A DNA stretch of 64,000 nucleotides, taken from contig NZ_CP046913.1 of NCBI RefSeq assembly GCF_009789675.1, positions 1,674,001 to 1,738,000 on the forward strand, written 5' to 3'. A model generated the notes under the pieces. The model searched no databases. It was not told where the DNA came from and was given only the letters and a program-made list of their open reading frames with translations. Positions within the stretch are counted from its first letter, which is position 1; every line of letters begins with the position of its first letter. Below, piece by piece: positions 20,292 through 29,082 of this stretch. This DNA is from Paraburkholderia acidisoli. Lineage in GTDB: Bacteria > Pseudomonadota > Gammaproteobacteria > Burkholderiales > Burkholderiaceae. The position numbers and the translations under genes were made by a program.

Positions 20292-20582
20292 GTGAGCAAA
20301 CTCCCTCTTTGCGCGTTCGCGGCCGCCGCGCTCGTGAGCCTCGCGGCATGCGGCCCGACCGTGAAACCCGATCAGGTCATGGCCTCCGTGCTGCCCGGCA
20401 TGACGGAAAACGAAGTTTACAAGCGCATCGGACCGCCCGACCGCGAATACGTGGCCAACGGCCGCGACTGCTTCGGCTACGACCTCGGCAACTACGGCAA
20501 CGTGCCGTTCGCGGTCTACTTCGACAACAGCCACAAGGTGGCCGGCACCGTGCGCGGCGAGTGCAAGGGACGCCGCCGCTGA
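20292..20582 (+). CDS. BamE/SmpA-like small lipoprotein
   Basis: A GTG start (20292) gives a 96-residue protein with a lipoprotein signal peptide and lipobox SLAAC (Cys20). The mature part, QVMASVLPGMTENEVYKRIGPPDR, carries the GMT-x-x-V-x-x-x-[LI]G-x-P signature of the SmpA/OmlA (BamE-like) fold. The rest forms short beta strands. It may be an outer-membrane lipoprotein, but it is not necessarily BamE itself, which is usually longer. The gene follows the small membrane protein by about 110 bases. Confidence 0.75.
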   Translation: MSKLPLCAFAAAALVSLAACGPTVKPDQVMASVLPGMTENEVYKRIGPPDREYVANGRDCFGYDLGNYGNVPFAVYFDNSHKVAGTVRGECKGRRR

Positions 20583-20745
20583 TCGCGCGCCGCATAGCGA
20601 GTCGGATCGCACCGCTCGTTGAACGCCGCTCGTCAGTCTGAGGGCGTGACGTATCGACAAAACGGCGGACGCCGCAACGCTTGCCACCTCTGCGCTACGC
20701 GATCCGCCGCCTGGCTGCTTTTTCGTGCGATGACGGCTTGACCGC

Positions 20746-22803
20746 CTAGCCGGTCAGCGACGTGGTGTACGTCGTCGTGCCGATCACCACGTTGCTCAGC
20801 GCGATCGCGTTGACGTTGTTCACGTAGATCGGGCCGGGCGTCGTGGCCGTCGCCGCCGCGTTGCACACCGGCGTGCCGAGATTGCAGTTCGTGATGGTCA
20901 CCCCGGTGATGGGCGTTACGGCCGGCGCGGGCGCGGCGCCGTTGTAGTCCGAGGCCACCGGCCCTTGCGCGACGATCGCCTGATAGCACGACGCCGTCGT
21001 GCCGTTCAGCGTCACGTTGCTCGCGTTCACGTTCGAAATGTTCACGTTCTGCACGACGGGCGGGCTCTGGCGCACCGCGTCGCCCGCAGGCGAGTAGTCG
21101 CAATCGAACGTGATCAAGCCGCCTTGCGACGCCGACGGATTCGATCCCGCCGCCGAAGTCGTGCCGAGCGGCACGGCGGCCGTGATCGGGCTGCCCGTCA
21201 GCATGTTGCTGCTGCCGTAGCCGCTGCCCGTGAGATTCACGCCATTGGGCAGATCGACGGTGTCGATATAGACGTCGCGCACGAAACCGCCACGGCTCAT
21301 GTTCGTCTTGATGCGAATGGCGATGTTGAGCGGATTCGTCGCCCAGTTCTGGTTCAGCATGTTGAGCTTGCGCGCGTAGATTTTCTCGACACCCGCGCTC
21401 ATCTCGCTGCCGAGCGTGATGCCGCCGTGGCCGCTGTTCATCGTGCAGTTCTGGATCACGTGGTTCTGCGCCGGGCCGAATTCGGTGTCGAGCGCCTTGC
21501 CCGACTTGATCGCGATACAGTCGTCGCCGGTGTTGAACGTGACCGTGTCGCACAGCACGTTGGTGCAGGCCTCGGGATCGAAGCCATCGTTGTTCGGACC
21601 GATGCTGTCCGCGAACACGCCGCGAATCACCACGTTCGTGCAATCGGTGGGATGGTTCTGCCAGAACGGCGTGTTCTGCGTGTGGTAGTTCTCCATCAGC
21701 ACGTTCGTGCAGCCGACGAATTCGACCATGCACGGCCGCAGGTAATGGCCGATGCCGAAGATACGCTGCGCGACCGGCACGCCCAGTTGCGATTGCGCCG
21801 GCAGATAGTTCTGATCCTGATTCCAAGGCGCCTTCGTCGAACCGGTGATGAGCGCGAGCGTTGCCGTGTCGCTGCTCGTGAGCGCCGCGTTATTCGGATT
21901 CGCGTAGGCCTGCGAAGGCGTGCTCGACCCGGTACAGCCGTATTGCCCGGACGAGCCCTTCCACGTCCACCAGCAGGTCGCCGTGCTGCCGCTGCCCGCG
22001 AACGGCGTCATGGCCTGGCCGTTGAGAATCGAGGTCTGATCCTCGCCCGTGATGGCGACATTGGTCTGCTGGTAGGCATAAACGGGCGAGCCGAAATTGA
22101 GGCAATCGTTGCCCTGCCAGCGCGTGTAGAACAGCTTGCCGTTCGCGCCGCAATCGACGGGGCCGCTCGCCGCATAGTCGTTCGGGTTGGGGCTGAAGTA
22201 GATCACGCAACCCGCGCCCAGATGGAAGTTGACGTTCGAGAGCAGCACGATCGGGCCGCCGCAATACCAGTTGCCGGCCGGCACGACCACGCGGCCGCCG
22301 CCCGCCTGATTCGCCGCCTGGATCGCGCGGTTGAACGCCGTGCACGAGTCGAACGCGGTGCCGGTGACCGAGGCGCTCACGAACGTGCTGGCGCCGGGGC
22401 TCAGCGTTTGCGTGTAGGGGTTCACGGTGGTCTGCACCTGCGTCGTGAGTGCCTGCGCGCCGTAGCTCGTCACGTTGAAATCGACCTGACGAAACATCGC
22501 TTGCGTGATGTTCGAGAGCGAGTTGATGATCTGCGTGGCGAGTCCCGAACTGCCCCAGATGGGGTCTTCGGCCACGGTGCCGCCCGAGCCGCCCGTGGCC
22601 GCGCCACTGCTCGTACTTGCGCCATTGCCGCTGTTGCCGCCGCAGCCCGGCAAGGCGGACAGCATCGTGGCACCCGCCGTTGCGCTTGCCAGCATCATGA
22701 AGGTGCGTCGTGAAGGAGATGCCGGTGCGAGCGCATCCACGATGCCTGGCAGTCCTTGAGGTCGTGTCGATCGGTCGGTATCCGGAAGTCGGTGCTTTGC
22801 CAT
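20746..22803 (-). CDS. Glycoside hydrolase family 28 protein (polygalacturonase-like lipoprotein)
   Basis: A 685-residue exported protein. The start at 22803 has AGGAGA upstream. The N-terminus contains a twin-arginine-like motif SRRTFMM (Arg32-Arg33) before a hydrophobic stretch ending LPGC, so it may be a Tat-exported lipoprotein with Cys54. The catalytic right-handed beta-helix shows GH28 motifs: DGFDPE (406-411), NTGDDC (424-429, Asp427-Asp428), SGHGG (His459) and IRIKT (Arg497-Lys499). GH28 enzymes hydrolyse galacturonan or rhamnogalacturonan. Exact substrate is unknown. A promoter with an overlapping palindromic operator lies upstream, suggesting repression until a pectin-derived inducer appears. 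Confidence 0.85.
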   Translation of the reverse strand: MAKHRLPDTDRSTRPQGLPGIVDALAPASPSRRTFMMLASATAGATMLSALPGCGGNSGNGASTSSGAATGGSGGTVAEDPIWGSSGLATQIINSLSNITQAMFRQVDFNVTSYGAQALTTQVQTTVNPYTQTLSPGASTFVSASVTGTAFDSCTAFNRAIQAANQAGGGRVVVPAGNWYCGGPIVLLSNVNFHLGAGCVIYFSPNPNDYAASGPVDCGANGKLFYTRWQGNDCLNFGSPVYAYQQTNVAITGEDQTSILNGQAMTPFAGSGSTATCWWTWKGSSGQYGCTGSSTPSQAYANPNNAALTSSDTATLALITGSTKAPWNQDQNYLPAQSQLGVPVAQRIFGIGHYLRPCMVEFVGCTNVLMENYHTQNTPFWQNHPTDCTNVVIRGVFADSIGPNNDGFDPEACTNVLCDTVTFNTGDDCIAIKSGKALDTEFGPAQNHVIQNCTMNSGHGGITLGSEMSAGVEKIYARKLNMLNQNWATNPLNIAIRIKTNMSRGGFVRDVYIDTVDLPNGVNLTGSGYGSSNMLTGSPITAAVPLGTTSAAGSNPSASQGGLITFDCDYSPAGDAVRQSPPVVQNVNISNVNASNVTLNGTTASCYQAIVAQGPVASDYNGAAPAPAVTPITGVTITNCNLGTPVCNAAATATTPGPIYVNNVNAIALSNVVIGTTTYTTSLTG

Positions 22804-22953
22804 GTGACGCTGTCTCCTGTCTTGAAATCGTTGTGGCCGGCCGAGACCGGTTTTTGCTGCGCGGGTTGGGCTGCGTGGCTTTCGTGGAGCGAAGTGAAAC
22901 GTCTGCGATCGCGCCTGTATGGCAACTTCGTGGCAAACTCGCAGCTCGAACGC

Positions 22954-22983
22954 ATTGTTGTAATACAACAAGATGCTTGTCAA
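22954..22983 (-). promoter_or_regulatory. Candidate promoter of the GH28 gene
   Basis: On the minus strand TTGACA (22983-22978) is followed after 18 bases by AACAAT (22959-22954), about 150 bases before the start codon. The palindrome at 22955-22971 covers the -10 and half the spacer, which is the geometry of a repressor site. Confidence 0.6.
22955..22971. promoter_or_regulatory. Operator-like palindrome 1 (GntR/FadR type)
   Basis: TTGTTGT-AAT-ACAACAA is a perfect 7-bp inverted repeat with a 3-base centre. Its core, TTGTAATACAA, fits the consensus TNGTNNNACNA described for the FadR subfamily of GntR regulators. No GntR gene is in the window. Confidence 0.65.
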
Positions 22984-23064
22984 GCCATACAGACGTATTC
23001 TTCTCCCTACTCGCGGGCTAAATGGCTCCAATCAGGGCAAACACCGAGCTTTTCAATGCGACAT

Positions 23065-23075
23065 TTGTAAAACAA
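23065..23075. promoter_or_regulatory. Operator-like palindrome 2 (GntR/FadR type)
   Basis: TTGTAAAACAA again fits TNGTNNNACNA. It lies 53 bases before the start of the downstream plus-strand gene, and its centre is 107 bases from that of palindrome 1. Confidence 0.5.
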
Positions 23076-23127
23076 CACGTCGCAGCGAAGCCTCGATGGC
23101 AATCATCGAAAGCAAGAGGAGTGAGCC

Positions 23128-24066
23128 GTGAAACTGTTGAGCTGGAATGTGCAATGGGGTCGCGACGCGTCCGGCGAGGTTGATATCGCGCGCACGGTGC
23201 GCGAGGCGCAGCGTCTCGCCGATTTCGACGTGCTGTGCCTGCAGGAAGTGACGCGCGGTTTTCGCACGCTGCCGGGCGGACCCAGCGACGATCAATACGC
23301 GGAGCTGGCCGCGCTGCTGCCCGGTTACACGGTGATCGAGGCGATTGGCGCCGACTTACCGGCCGCCGCCTCGCCAGGCCATTCACCGACGTCAGGCAAC
23401 GTCACGCGCCGCCAGTTCGGTAACGCGCTGGCCTCGCGCCTGCCCGTGCAGCAGGTGTTTCGGCACGCCCTGCCCTGGCCCGCCGATTCCACCGCGCCCT
23501 CGATGCAGCGCGTGGCGCTTGAAGCCGTGCTGGACGTGTCGAGCGTCGCTACGTCGGGCGTCGCCACGTCGAGCGTCGCTACGTCGGGCGTCGCTACGCC
23601 GGGCGGCACACTGCGCGTGCTGGTCACGCATCTGGAGTTTTATTCGTTGCGCCAGCGGCTTGCGCAGGTGGATGCGCTGCGGCGCCTGCAACAGGAAGCC
23701 GCCGATCACGCCGCGCATCCCGCGCCCGCCGAAAACGACGCCGGGCCGTTCGCCCGCACAGCGCGCCCGGTGAGCGCGATCGTCTGCGGCGACTTCAACA
23801 GCGCGTGGCAAAGCGAGGCGTACACGCGCATGCTGGAGCCGCTCGCGGGCAGCCCCGCTTTCGTCGACGCGTGGACGGCGCTTCATGAAGGCGAGACGCC
23901 GCCGCACACGGCGGGCGTGTACGACACGGCGCAATGGCCGGATGGCCCGCTGACCTGCGACTTCGTGTTCGTCACCGAGGACTTGCGGCCGCGCTTGCGC
24001 CGTTGCGAGATCGACGGCGCGACGCGCGCCTCCGATCATCAGCCGATCGTGCTGGAGTTGAACTAG
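23128..24066 (+). CDS. Endonuclease/exonuclease/phosphatase family protein
   Basis: A 312-residue EEP-fold hydrolase (Mg2+-dependent nuclease or phosphodiesterase superfamily). Motifs are LLSWNVQWG at the N-terminus, CLQEV (metal-binding Glu near residue 39), CGDFNSAW (catalytic Asp/Asn), CDFVFVTEDL and the C-terminal SDHQPIVLEL with the catalytic His. The start is GTG with AGAGGAGTGA upstream. There is no signal peptide, so it is probably cytoplasmic. The substrate could be nucleic acid or a phospholipid or sugar phosphate. An insertion of tandem VATSG-type pentapeptides occurs near residues 138-157. Confidence 0.85.
   Translation: MKLLSWNVQWGRDASGEVDIARTVREAQRLADFDVLCLQEVTRGFRTLPGGPSDDQYAELAALLPGYTVIEAIGADLPAAASPGHSPTSGNVTRRQFGNALASRLPVQQVFRHALPWPADSTAPSMQRVALEAVLDVSSVATSGVATSSVATSGVATPGGTLRVLVTHLEFYSLRQRLAQVDALRRLQQEAADHAAHPAPAENDAGPFARTARPVSAIVCGDFNSAWQSEAYTRMLEPLAGSPAFVDAWTALHEGETPPHTAGVYDTAQWPDGPLTCDFVFVTEDLRPRLRRCEIDGATRASDHQPIVLELN
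23538..23597 (+). repeat. 15-bp tandem repeat in the EEP gene
   Basis: Four copies of a 15-bp unit (GTCGAGCGTCGCTAC with few changes; copies alternate GAGC/GGGC) encode a Val-Ala-Thr-Ser-(Ser/Gly) pentapeptide repeat. As 15 is a multiple of three, copy-number change would keep the frame. Confidence 0.85.
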
Positions 24067-24093
24067 CGGGAATTTTGCGGATGTTGACGCGCG

Positions 24094-24873
24094 TTACTTG
24101 CCGAATGCGTCCAGATACTGTTTCCAGTGCGGCGCGGTTTCCATGGCGAGCGACTGCTTCACGAACTCGACTTCGTCGCTGTATTCGCGCTCCGTGAATC
24201 CGCCGCGCATCAACTGGAAACGGCAATACAGCAGGTACGTGTTGACCACGTCGGTTTCGCAGTAGTTGCGAATCTCTTCGATACGACCCTGTTGGAACGC
24301 CGACCACACCTGCCCGCCATCCATGCCGAGCTTGCCGGGAAAACCGCACAGCTTCGCGAGCGCGTCCAGCGGCGCATTGGCACGCGCCTGGTACATCGCG
24401 AGCAGATCCATCAGATCCGTATGACGCGTGTGATAGCGAGCAATGTAGTTATTCCACTTGAACTCGCGGTCTTCGTCGCCCATTTCCCAATAACGCACCG
24501 CGCGTATGCCATGAACGAGCGCACGATAATGGAGCACGGGCAGATCGAACCCGCCGCCGTTCCACGAAACGAGTTGCGGCGAATACTTCTCGATCGTGCG
24601 ATAGAACGAGTCGACGAGTTTGGCCTCGCCGTCTTCGGGCGTGCCGAGCGAGCGCACGCGAAAGCCCTGGCCGTCGCGGAACACGCACGAGATCGCGGCC
24701 ACGCGCTGCAAATGATGCGGCAGGAAATCGCTGCCGGTTTTCTCGCGGCGCGCGGCGAACGCGTGCTCGGCGACTTCGGTGTCGGAAAGCGAGGCGGGCA
24801 AGTCTTCGAGACGGCGAATACCGTCTACATCGGGAATCGTCTCGATGTCGAATACAAGAACTGGGACTGTCAT
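24094..24873 (-). CDS. Predicted 3'-5' exonuclease, DNA polymerase B exonuclease-like
   Basis: A 259-residue DnaQ-fold protein related to the exonuclease domain of family B polymerases. The Exo I motif FDIETIPD is at residues 8-15 and Exo II is SWNGGGFDLPVL. The Exo III region NYCETDVVNTYLLYCR holds the last acidic metal ligand. It lies 17 bases after rpoS on the same strand and is probably cotranscribed. Role in repair or RNA processing is not known. Confidence 0.88.
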   Translation of the reverse strand: MTVPVLVFDIETIPDVDGIRRLEDLPASLSDTEVAEHAFAARREKTGSDFLPHHLQRVAAISCVFRDGQGFRVRSLGTPEDGEAKLVDSFYRTIEKYSPQLVSWNGGGFDLPVLHYRALVHGIRAVRYWEMGDEDREFKWNNYIARYHTRHTDLMDLLAMYQARANAPLDALAKLCGFPGKLGMDGGQVWSAFQQGRIEEIRNYCETDVVNTYLLYCRFQLMRGGFTEREYSDEVEFVKQSLAMETAPHWKQYLDAFGK

Positions 24874-24890
24874 CGGAAAACGGCGGGATG

Positions 24891-25994
24891 TTAGAGAACG
24901 GCGTCCTTACGCACGCCGTTCGAAGCGAAAAAGCGCTTGAGGCGCACCAGCGCTTCCTGCTGGATTTGCCGCACGCGCTCGCGGGTCAGGCCCATTTCGT
25001 CGGCCAGCTCTTCGAGTGTGGCCGGCTCGATATGGTTCAGCCCAAAGCGACGTTCGATGACGTGGCGATGCTTGTCGGAGAGCCGCCCGAGCCACGCGCG
25101 CGTGAGCGTTTCCAGTTCGCGGTGCTGCACTTCGGCGTCCGGCGACTGGCTCTGGTCGTCGGAGAGCAGGTCGAGCAGGCTGCTCGCGGGATCGAGATCG
25201 AGCGGCGCGTCGAGCGAGGCCGTATGCTCGTTGAGCGCGAGAATGTCGGTGACTTCCTCGGTGGTCTTGCCCGTGAGATAGGCGATGTCGTCGATGCTCG
25301 CGTCGCGGCGCTCGGAACCGGCGTCGGCGTTCAGCGAATTCTTCTCCAGATGGCGCTTGGCGCGCAGCACCTGGTTCAGCTCGCGGATCACGTGCACCGG
25401 CAAACGCACCGTGCGCGCCTGATTCATGATCGCGCGCTCGATACTCTGACGGATCCACCAAGTGGCATAAGTGGAAAAACGGAAACCGCGCGTAGGATCG
25501 AATTTCTCGATCGCGTGCATGAGGCCGAGGTTGCCCTCTTCGATCAGATCGAGCAGCGGCACGCCGCGATTGAGATAACCCTTGGCGATGCTCACCACGA
25601 GACGCAGATTGCGCTCGATCATGACCTGGCGCGCCTCGAACTCGCCGGCCTTGGCGAGACGCGAATAGCGCTGCTCTTCCTCGACGGTGAGGAGCGGCTT
25701 CACGCTGATCCGGTTCAGATAATGCTGGATGGTGTCGGCCGTGAGTTCGGCCTGGAGCATGGCGCGGAAATCGTCGGCGTCCGGCGCGGCGGCGGTGGCG
25801 TTGCTTTCACCGCTGCCTTCCTCGGCAGCGGTTTCGCGATCGTCCTGTTCCTCGCGCTCTTCGCGCTCGTCGTAGGAGCGGCCGCTGTCGAGCTCGGCCT
25901 CGTCGTCGCCGGACTGCGCGCCGTCCTCCACCGAAACCTGGGCGGCTTGGCTGTCAGACTCGGATTGCTGCAGACGGCGCTTCGATTTCGGCAT
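24891..25994 (-). CDS. rpoS: RNA polymerase sigma factor RpoS
   Basis: RpoS is the general stress and stationary-phase sigma factor of the sigma-70 family. Region 1.2 (TADTIQHYLNRISVKPLL) is followed by region 2 (RNLRLVVSIAKGYLNRG, LLDLIEEGNLGLMHAIEKFD, FRFSTYATWWIRQSIERAI). Region 3 comes next, and region 4 has the HTH ATLEELADEMGLTRERVRQ. The 367-residue length exceeds E. coli RpoS (330) because of an acidic N-terminal leader of about 75 residues. The order surE-pcm-nlpD-rpoS is the conserved proteobacterial arrangement; in E. coli the main rpoS promoter lies inside nlpD, and the same may hold here. Confidence 0.96.
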   Translation of the reverse strand: MPKSKRRLQQSESDSQAAQVSVEDGAQSGDDEAELDSGRSYDEREEREEQDDRETAAEEGSGESNATAAAPDADDFRAMLQAELTADTIQHYLNRISVKPLLTVEEEQRYSRLAKAGEFEARQVMIERNLRLVVSIAKGYLNRGVPLLDLIEEGNLGLMHAIEKFDPTRGFRFSTYATWWIRQSIERAIMNQARTVRLPVHVIRELNQVLRAKRHLEKNSLNADAGSERRDASIDDIAYLTGKTTEEVTDILALNEHTASLDAPLDLDPASSLLDLLSDDQSQSPDAEVQHRELETLTRAWLGRLSDKHRHVIERRFGLNHIEPATLEELADEMGLTRERVRQIQQEALVRLKRFFASNGVRKDAVL

Positions 25995-26008
25995 GGTCGG
26001 CTCGCTTT

Positions 26009-26971
26009 TTATTGCGGCGGCAAGTACTTCAGTGGGTCGACGGGCTTACCCTGACGGCGTACTTCGAAATGCAGCATCACCCGGTCTGAATCGGTATTGC
26101 CCATTTCGGCGATCTTTTGACCTTTGGTGACCGCATCCCCTTCTTTTACCATCAAAGCGCGGTTGTGTGCGTACGCGGTCAAAAACGTCGCGTCATGCTT
26201 GATGATAATGAGATTGCCGTATCCGCGCAGCCCATTTCCGGCATAAACCACGCGACCGTCGCCCGCGGCCTTGACAGGATCGCCCGGCGCACCACCAATA
26301 TTGACGCCCTTGTTTTTGGAGTCGTCGAAACCGTTGAGCACCGGACCGCGCGCCGGCCACGCCAGCGAGATGCTGCCGTTCGGCGCCGCGGCCATTTCGC
26401 CGCCGCTCGCGCCCGCCTGCGGCGGCACGGCTGCCGGCGGCACCGAGCCACCCGCCATCGCACCGGCCGTTGCGCCCGCAGCGGCACCCGAGCCGTAGAT
26501 CGGCGGCATGGCCGGACCACTCGCGGCCGGCGCGGCAGGCGCACCCGGCTGGCCCGACGGCGTGGCCGCCATGCCCGGCACCGGCGCGGTCACCACGCCC
26601 GGCGTGTAAGCCGCCGACGGATTCGTGCCCGGCGGCACCACGCGCAACAGTTGATCGACTTCGATCTGGTTCGGGTTCGTGACGTTGTTCCACGTCGCGA
26701 TGTCACGATAATTCTGGCCGTTTTCGAGCGCAATCCTATAGAGAGTGTCGCCCGGCTTCACCCGGTAATATCCCGGAGGCGGCGGCCCGAGCGGCACCGG
26801 CGGCTGCCCCGCCGACGTGCCGAGCGGCGCGGTCTGATCGACGACGGGCGCCGAGTCGAGTCGCGTGGCGCAAGCCGTCAGCAGGCAAAGCGCGATGACC
26901 GAGGCGCCGCGCCCGGCTACGGTCAGGTCGATTTTCATGCGGTTTCTTTGCATCGCGCGCAACATACTCAT
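26009..26971 (-). CDS. nlpD: Murein hydrolase activator NlpD (LysM + M23 domains)
   Basis: A lipoprotein of the NlpD/EnvC group that activates periplasmic amidases during cell separation. It has a signal segment with lipobox LLTAC and a LysM domain (YYRVKPGDTLYRIALENGQNY and on). A Pro/Ala/Gly-rich linker of about 90 residues follows. The C-terminal M23-type LytM domain (GVNIGGAPGDPVKAAGDGRVVYAG... LTAYAHNRALMVKEGD) lacks a full catalytic His/Asp set, as expected for an activator. Three in-frame ATGs lie within the first 12 codons, so the start is uncertain. It sits between pcm and rpoS. Confidence 0.9.
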   Translation of the reverse strand: MSMLRAMQRNRMKIDLTVAGRGASVIALCLLTACATRLDSAPVVDQTAPLGTSAGQPPVPLGPPPPGYYRVKPGDTLYRIALENGQNYRDIATWNNVTNPNQIEVDQLLRVVPPGTNPSAAYTPGVVTAPVPGMAATPSGQPGAPAAPAASGPAMPPIYGSGAAAGATAGAMAGGSVPPAAVPPQAGASGGEMAAAPNGSISLAWPARGPVLNGFDDSKNKGVNIGGAPGDPVKAAGDGRVVYAGNGLRGYGNLIIIKHDATFLTAYAHNRALMVKEGDAVTKGQKIAEMGNTDSDRVMLHFEVRRQGKPVDPLKYLPPQ

Positions 26972-26976
26972 CGGAT

Positions 26977-28083
26977 TCAGATCACTCCAGATTTTAAGGG
27001 GACAAAGAAAACGCGATCAAGCCGCGACTCTCGCCATTGCGCGGGGCCCGTGCGCTCGACGAGCGTGAGCACCTGCGTCGCTTCGCCGGCATGCGCACCC
27101 GCGCCCTGCACCGCGACCGGCGCCACCAGCCGGCCGCCGATCGCGAGTTGTTCGAGCAGCGCCTGCGGCACGTCGAAGCCCGCGGCCGCGATCACGATCG
27201 CGTCGAACGGCGCCGCCGACGGCAAACCGAGCCGTCCGTCGCCGTAATGCAAGCGCAGATTGGGAATACGCAGCGGGCGAAGATTCGTTTTCGCGCGTTC
27301 GTATAACGGCTTGATGCGTTCGATGGAATACACGTCGCGTGCAATCTGGCTCAAGACGGCGGCTTGATAGCCGCAGCCCGTGCCGATTTCGAGCACGCGC
27401 TCCAGTTCGCGCCCGACGCCCGCGAGTTCCAGCATGCGCGCGACGACGGACGGCTTAGAGATCGTCTGGTGATGGCCGATCGGCAACGCCGCATCTTCGT
27501 AGGCCTGGGTTGCGAGACCGGGGTCGACGAACATGTGGCGCGGCACGGCCGCAAGCGCCTGCAGCACGCGCGGGTCGGTGATGCCGTTCGCGCGCAGGCG
27601 TTCGACCATGCGCTCGCGGACGCGTTCCGAGGTGAGCGCGTGCGCGCCGTTGAGCGCGACGGCGGGCGCCCCGACCGCGCCGTTCGTCGACATGATGCTC
27701 AGCGCCGGGCGCCCCGCGTTCGCGGTGCTCGCGGCCAGCGGCGACGACGGCTTGAAGGGGCCGCTCGCGGGTTTCGCAACAGGACGCGAAACCGGTTTGG
27801 CGGCGGGTTTGGCAGCAGGCTTCGCGGTGGCGTTCAGTACCGGCTTGGCGGCCGGCTTCACGGAGGGAGTCACAGCAGGCTTCGCAAGCGCTTTTTGCAG
27901 CGCGGGCGCGGCGGGCTTGGCCACGCCCTTTACAGCCGGGCTCACGCCCGTTTTCGCCGTACCGGCGCTGCCCGTGCCGGCGAGCGGCGTGCGCGCGTCA
28001 CCGGGACGCGCGTCGCGCCGGCGCGGCTCGCGCACGAGATCCGCGAGACCCAGCGGAAAACGCTTCGTGCGCTCGCCCGTCAT
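26977..28083 (-). CDS. pcm: Protein-L-isoaspartate O-methyltransferase Pcm with long N-terminal extension
   Basis: Pcm repairs isoaspartyl residues in aged proteins using SAM. The catalytic domain begins near residue 150 ([17 protein letters not shown]) and shows the SAM motif [15 protein letters not shown]. Family signatures VPRHMFVDP and [15 protein letters not shown] are also present. E. coli Pcm has 208 residues; this has 368 because of a leader of about 130 residues rich in Lys-Pro-Ala repeats (residues 53-112). The ATG overlaps the surE stop as ATGA, which supports the long form; an internal ATG at residue 131 could give a 238-residue form. Confidence 0.92.
   Translation of the reverse strand: MTGERTKRFPLGLADLVREPRRRDARPGDARTPLAGTGSAGTAKTGVSPAVKGVAKPAAPALQKALAKPAVTPSVKPAAKPVLNATAKPAAKPAAKPVSRPVAKPASGPFKPSSPLAASTANAGRPALSIMSTNGAVGAPAVALNGAHALTSERVRERMVERLRANGITDPRVLQALAAVPRHMFVDPGLATQAYEDAALPIGHHQTISKPSVVARMLELAGVGRELERVLEIGTGCGYQAAVLSQIARDVYSIERIKPLYERAKTNLRPLRIPNLRLHYGDGRLGLPSAAPFDAIVIAAAGFDVPQALLEQLAIGGRLVAPVAVQGAGAHAGEATQVLTLVERTGPAQWRESRLDRVFFVPLKSGVI
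27748..27927 (-). repeat. Lys-Pro-Ala repeat in the pcm leader
   Basis: The region encodes residues 53-112 of Pcm, with about nine copies of a KP(A/V)-type motif such as [12 protein letters not shown]. It is low complexity and probably disordered. Confidence 0.75.
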
Positions 28084-28841
28084 GAAGCGCTGCCGTCCCG
28101 CCGCACCCATTCGTGCGTCGCAGGCAACATCTGCGTGTGCGTGAGGTCGAGTTGCAGCGGCGTGATCGACACGTGGCCGTGCGCGGCTGCATGGAAGTCC
28201 GTGCCCTCGCTGGCGTCGCGCGCGCTGCCGGAGGGTCCGATCCAGTAGATCGGCTCGCCGCGCGGGTTGGTCTGGCGGATCACGGGTTGCGAAGGATGGC
28301 GCTTGCCGAGGCGCGTGACGCGCCACTCGCCCAGTTCTTCGTAAGGCAGGTTCGGAATGTTGACGTTCAGGAGCGGATGCCCCGGCAACGGATTCTCGAG
28401 GTAATGCGCAACGATTTCCGCAGCGACTTTGGCGGCGGAGTCGAGATGTACCCAGTCTTTGTCGACGAGCGAAAAAGCGATGGCCGGCACGCCGAACATG
28501 ATGCCTTCGGTGGCGGCGGCGACGGTACCCGAATACAGCGTGTCCTCGCCCATGTTCTGGCCGTTGTTGATGCCAGAGACCACGAGATCGGGTTGATGGT
28601 CGAGCATGCCCGTGAGCGCGATATGCACCGAGTCGGTGGGCGTGCCGTTCACGTAGTAGAAACCGGTGCTCGCCGAGCGCAACACCGAGAGCGGGCGCCA
28701 CAGCGTGAGCGAGTTCGATGCGCCGCTGCAGTTTTGCTCGGGCGCCATCACCGTGATCTCGCCGAGTGGCTTCAGCGCTTCGTGGAGCGCTGCAAGACCG
28801 GGAGCGAGATAACCATCGTCGTTGCTGAGTAGTATTCGCAT
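28080..28841 (-). CDS. surE: 5'/3'-nucleotidase SurE
   Basis: SurE is a metal-dependent survival nucleotidase that hydrolyses nucleoside monophosphates. The 253-residue protein starts [15 protein letters not shown] with the NDDG metal motif (Asp8-Asp9) and contains SGASNSLTL and [20 protein letters not shown], all diagnostic. The frame extends 130 codons upstream, but the ATG at 28841 fits the family. It begins the surE-pcm-nlpD-rpoS stress unit. Confidence 0.95.
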   Translation of the reverse strand: MRILLSNDDGYLAPGLAALHEALKPLGEITVMAPEQNCSGASNSLTLWRPLSVLRSASTGFYYVNGTPTDSVHIALTGMLDHQPDLVVSGINNGQNMGEDTLYSGTVAAATEGIMFGVPAIAFSLVDKDWVHLDSAAKVAAEIVAHYLENPLPGHPLLNVNIPNLPYEELGEWRVTRLGKRHPSQPVIRQTNPRGEPIYWIGPSGSARDASEGTDFHAAAHGHVSITPLQLDLTHTQMLPATHEWVRRDGSAS

Positions 28842-29082
28842 CGGGCGATTGTAACCTAGCCAACAAGGCACGCGAACGACAGCGGGGGACGCGCCCCTGC
28901 GCAGTTTCCTACGCCGCGCGCCTCGTATTCCCACCTCGGCGCGACGGCGCACTGATGCGTGTCGCGTCGGCATTCCAGGCGTTCGCCTCGTCAGACAATC
29001 CGCACGATCGTTCGCATAAACACGGATTGCCGTACACTGTCCCGCTGACTTTCCGTCGATACGAAACCCTTCAGGAGACACG

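Larger units (their letters stand above)
22804..23127. other. Divergent regulatory region between GH28 gene and EEP gene
   Basis: About 324 bases with no gene. It contains a minus-strand promoter and two operator-like palindromes, annotated separately. Confidence 0.5.

Noticed and set aside
23538..23597. A CRISPR-like short repeat
   Set aside because: The units are directly adjacent without spacers and lie within a coding frame.
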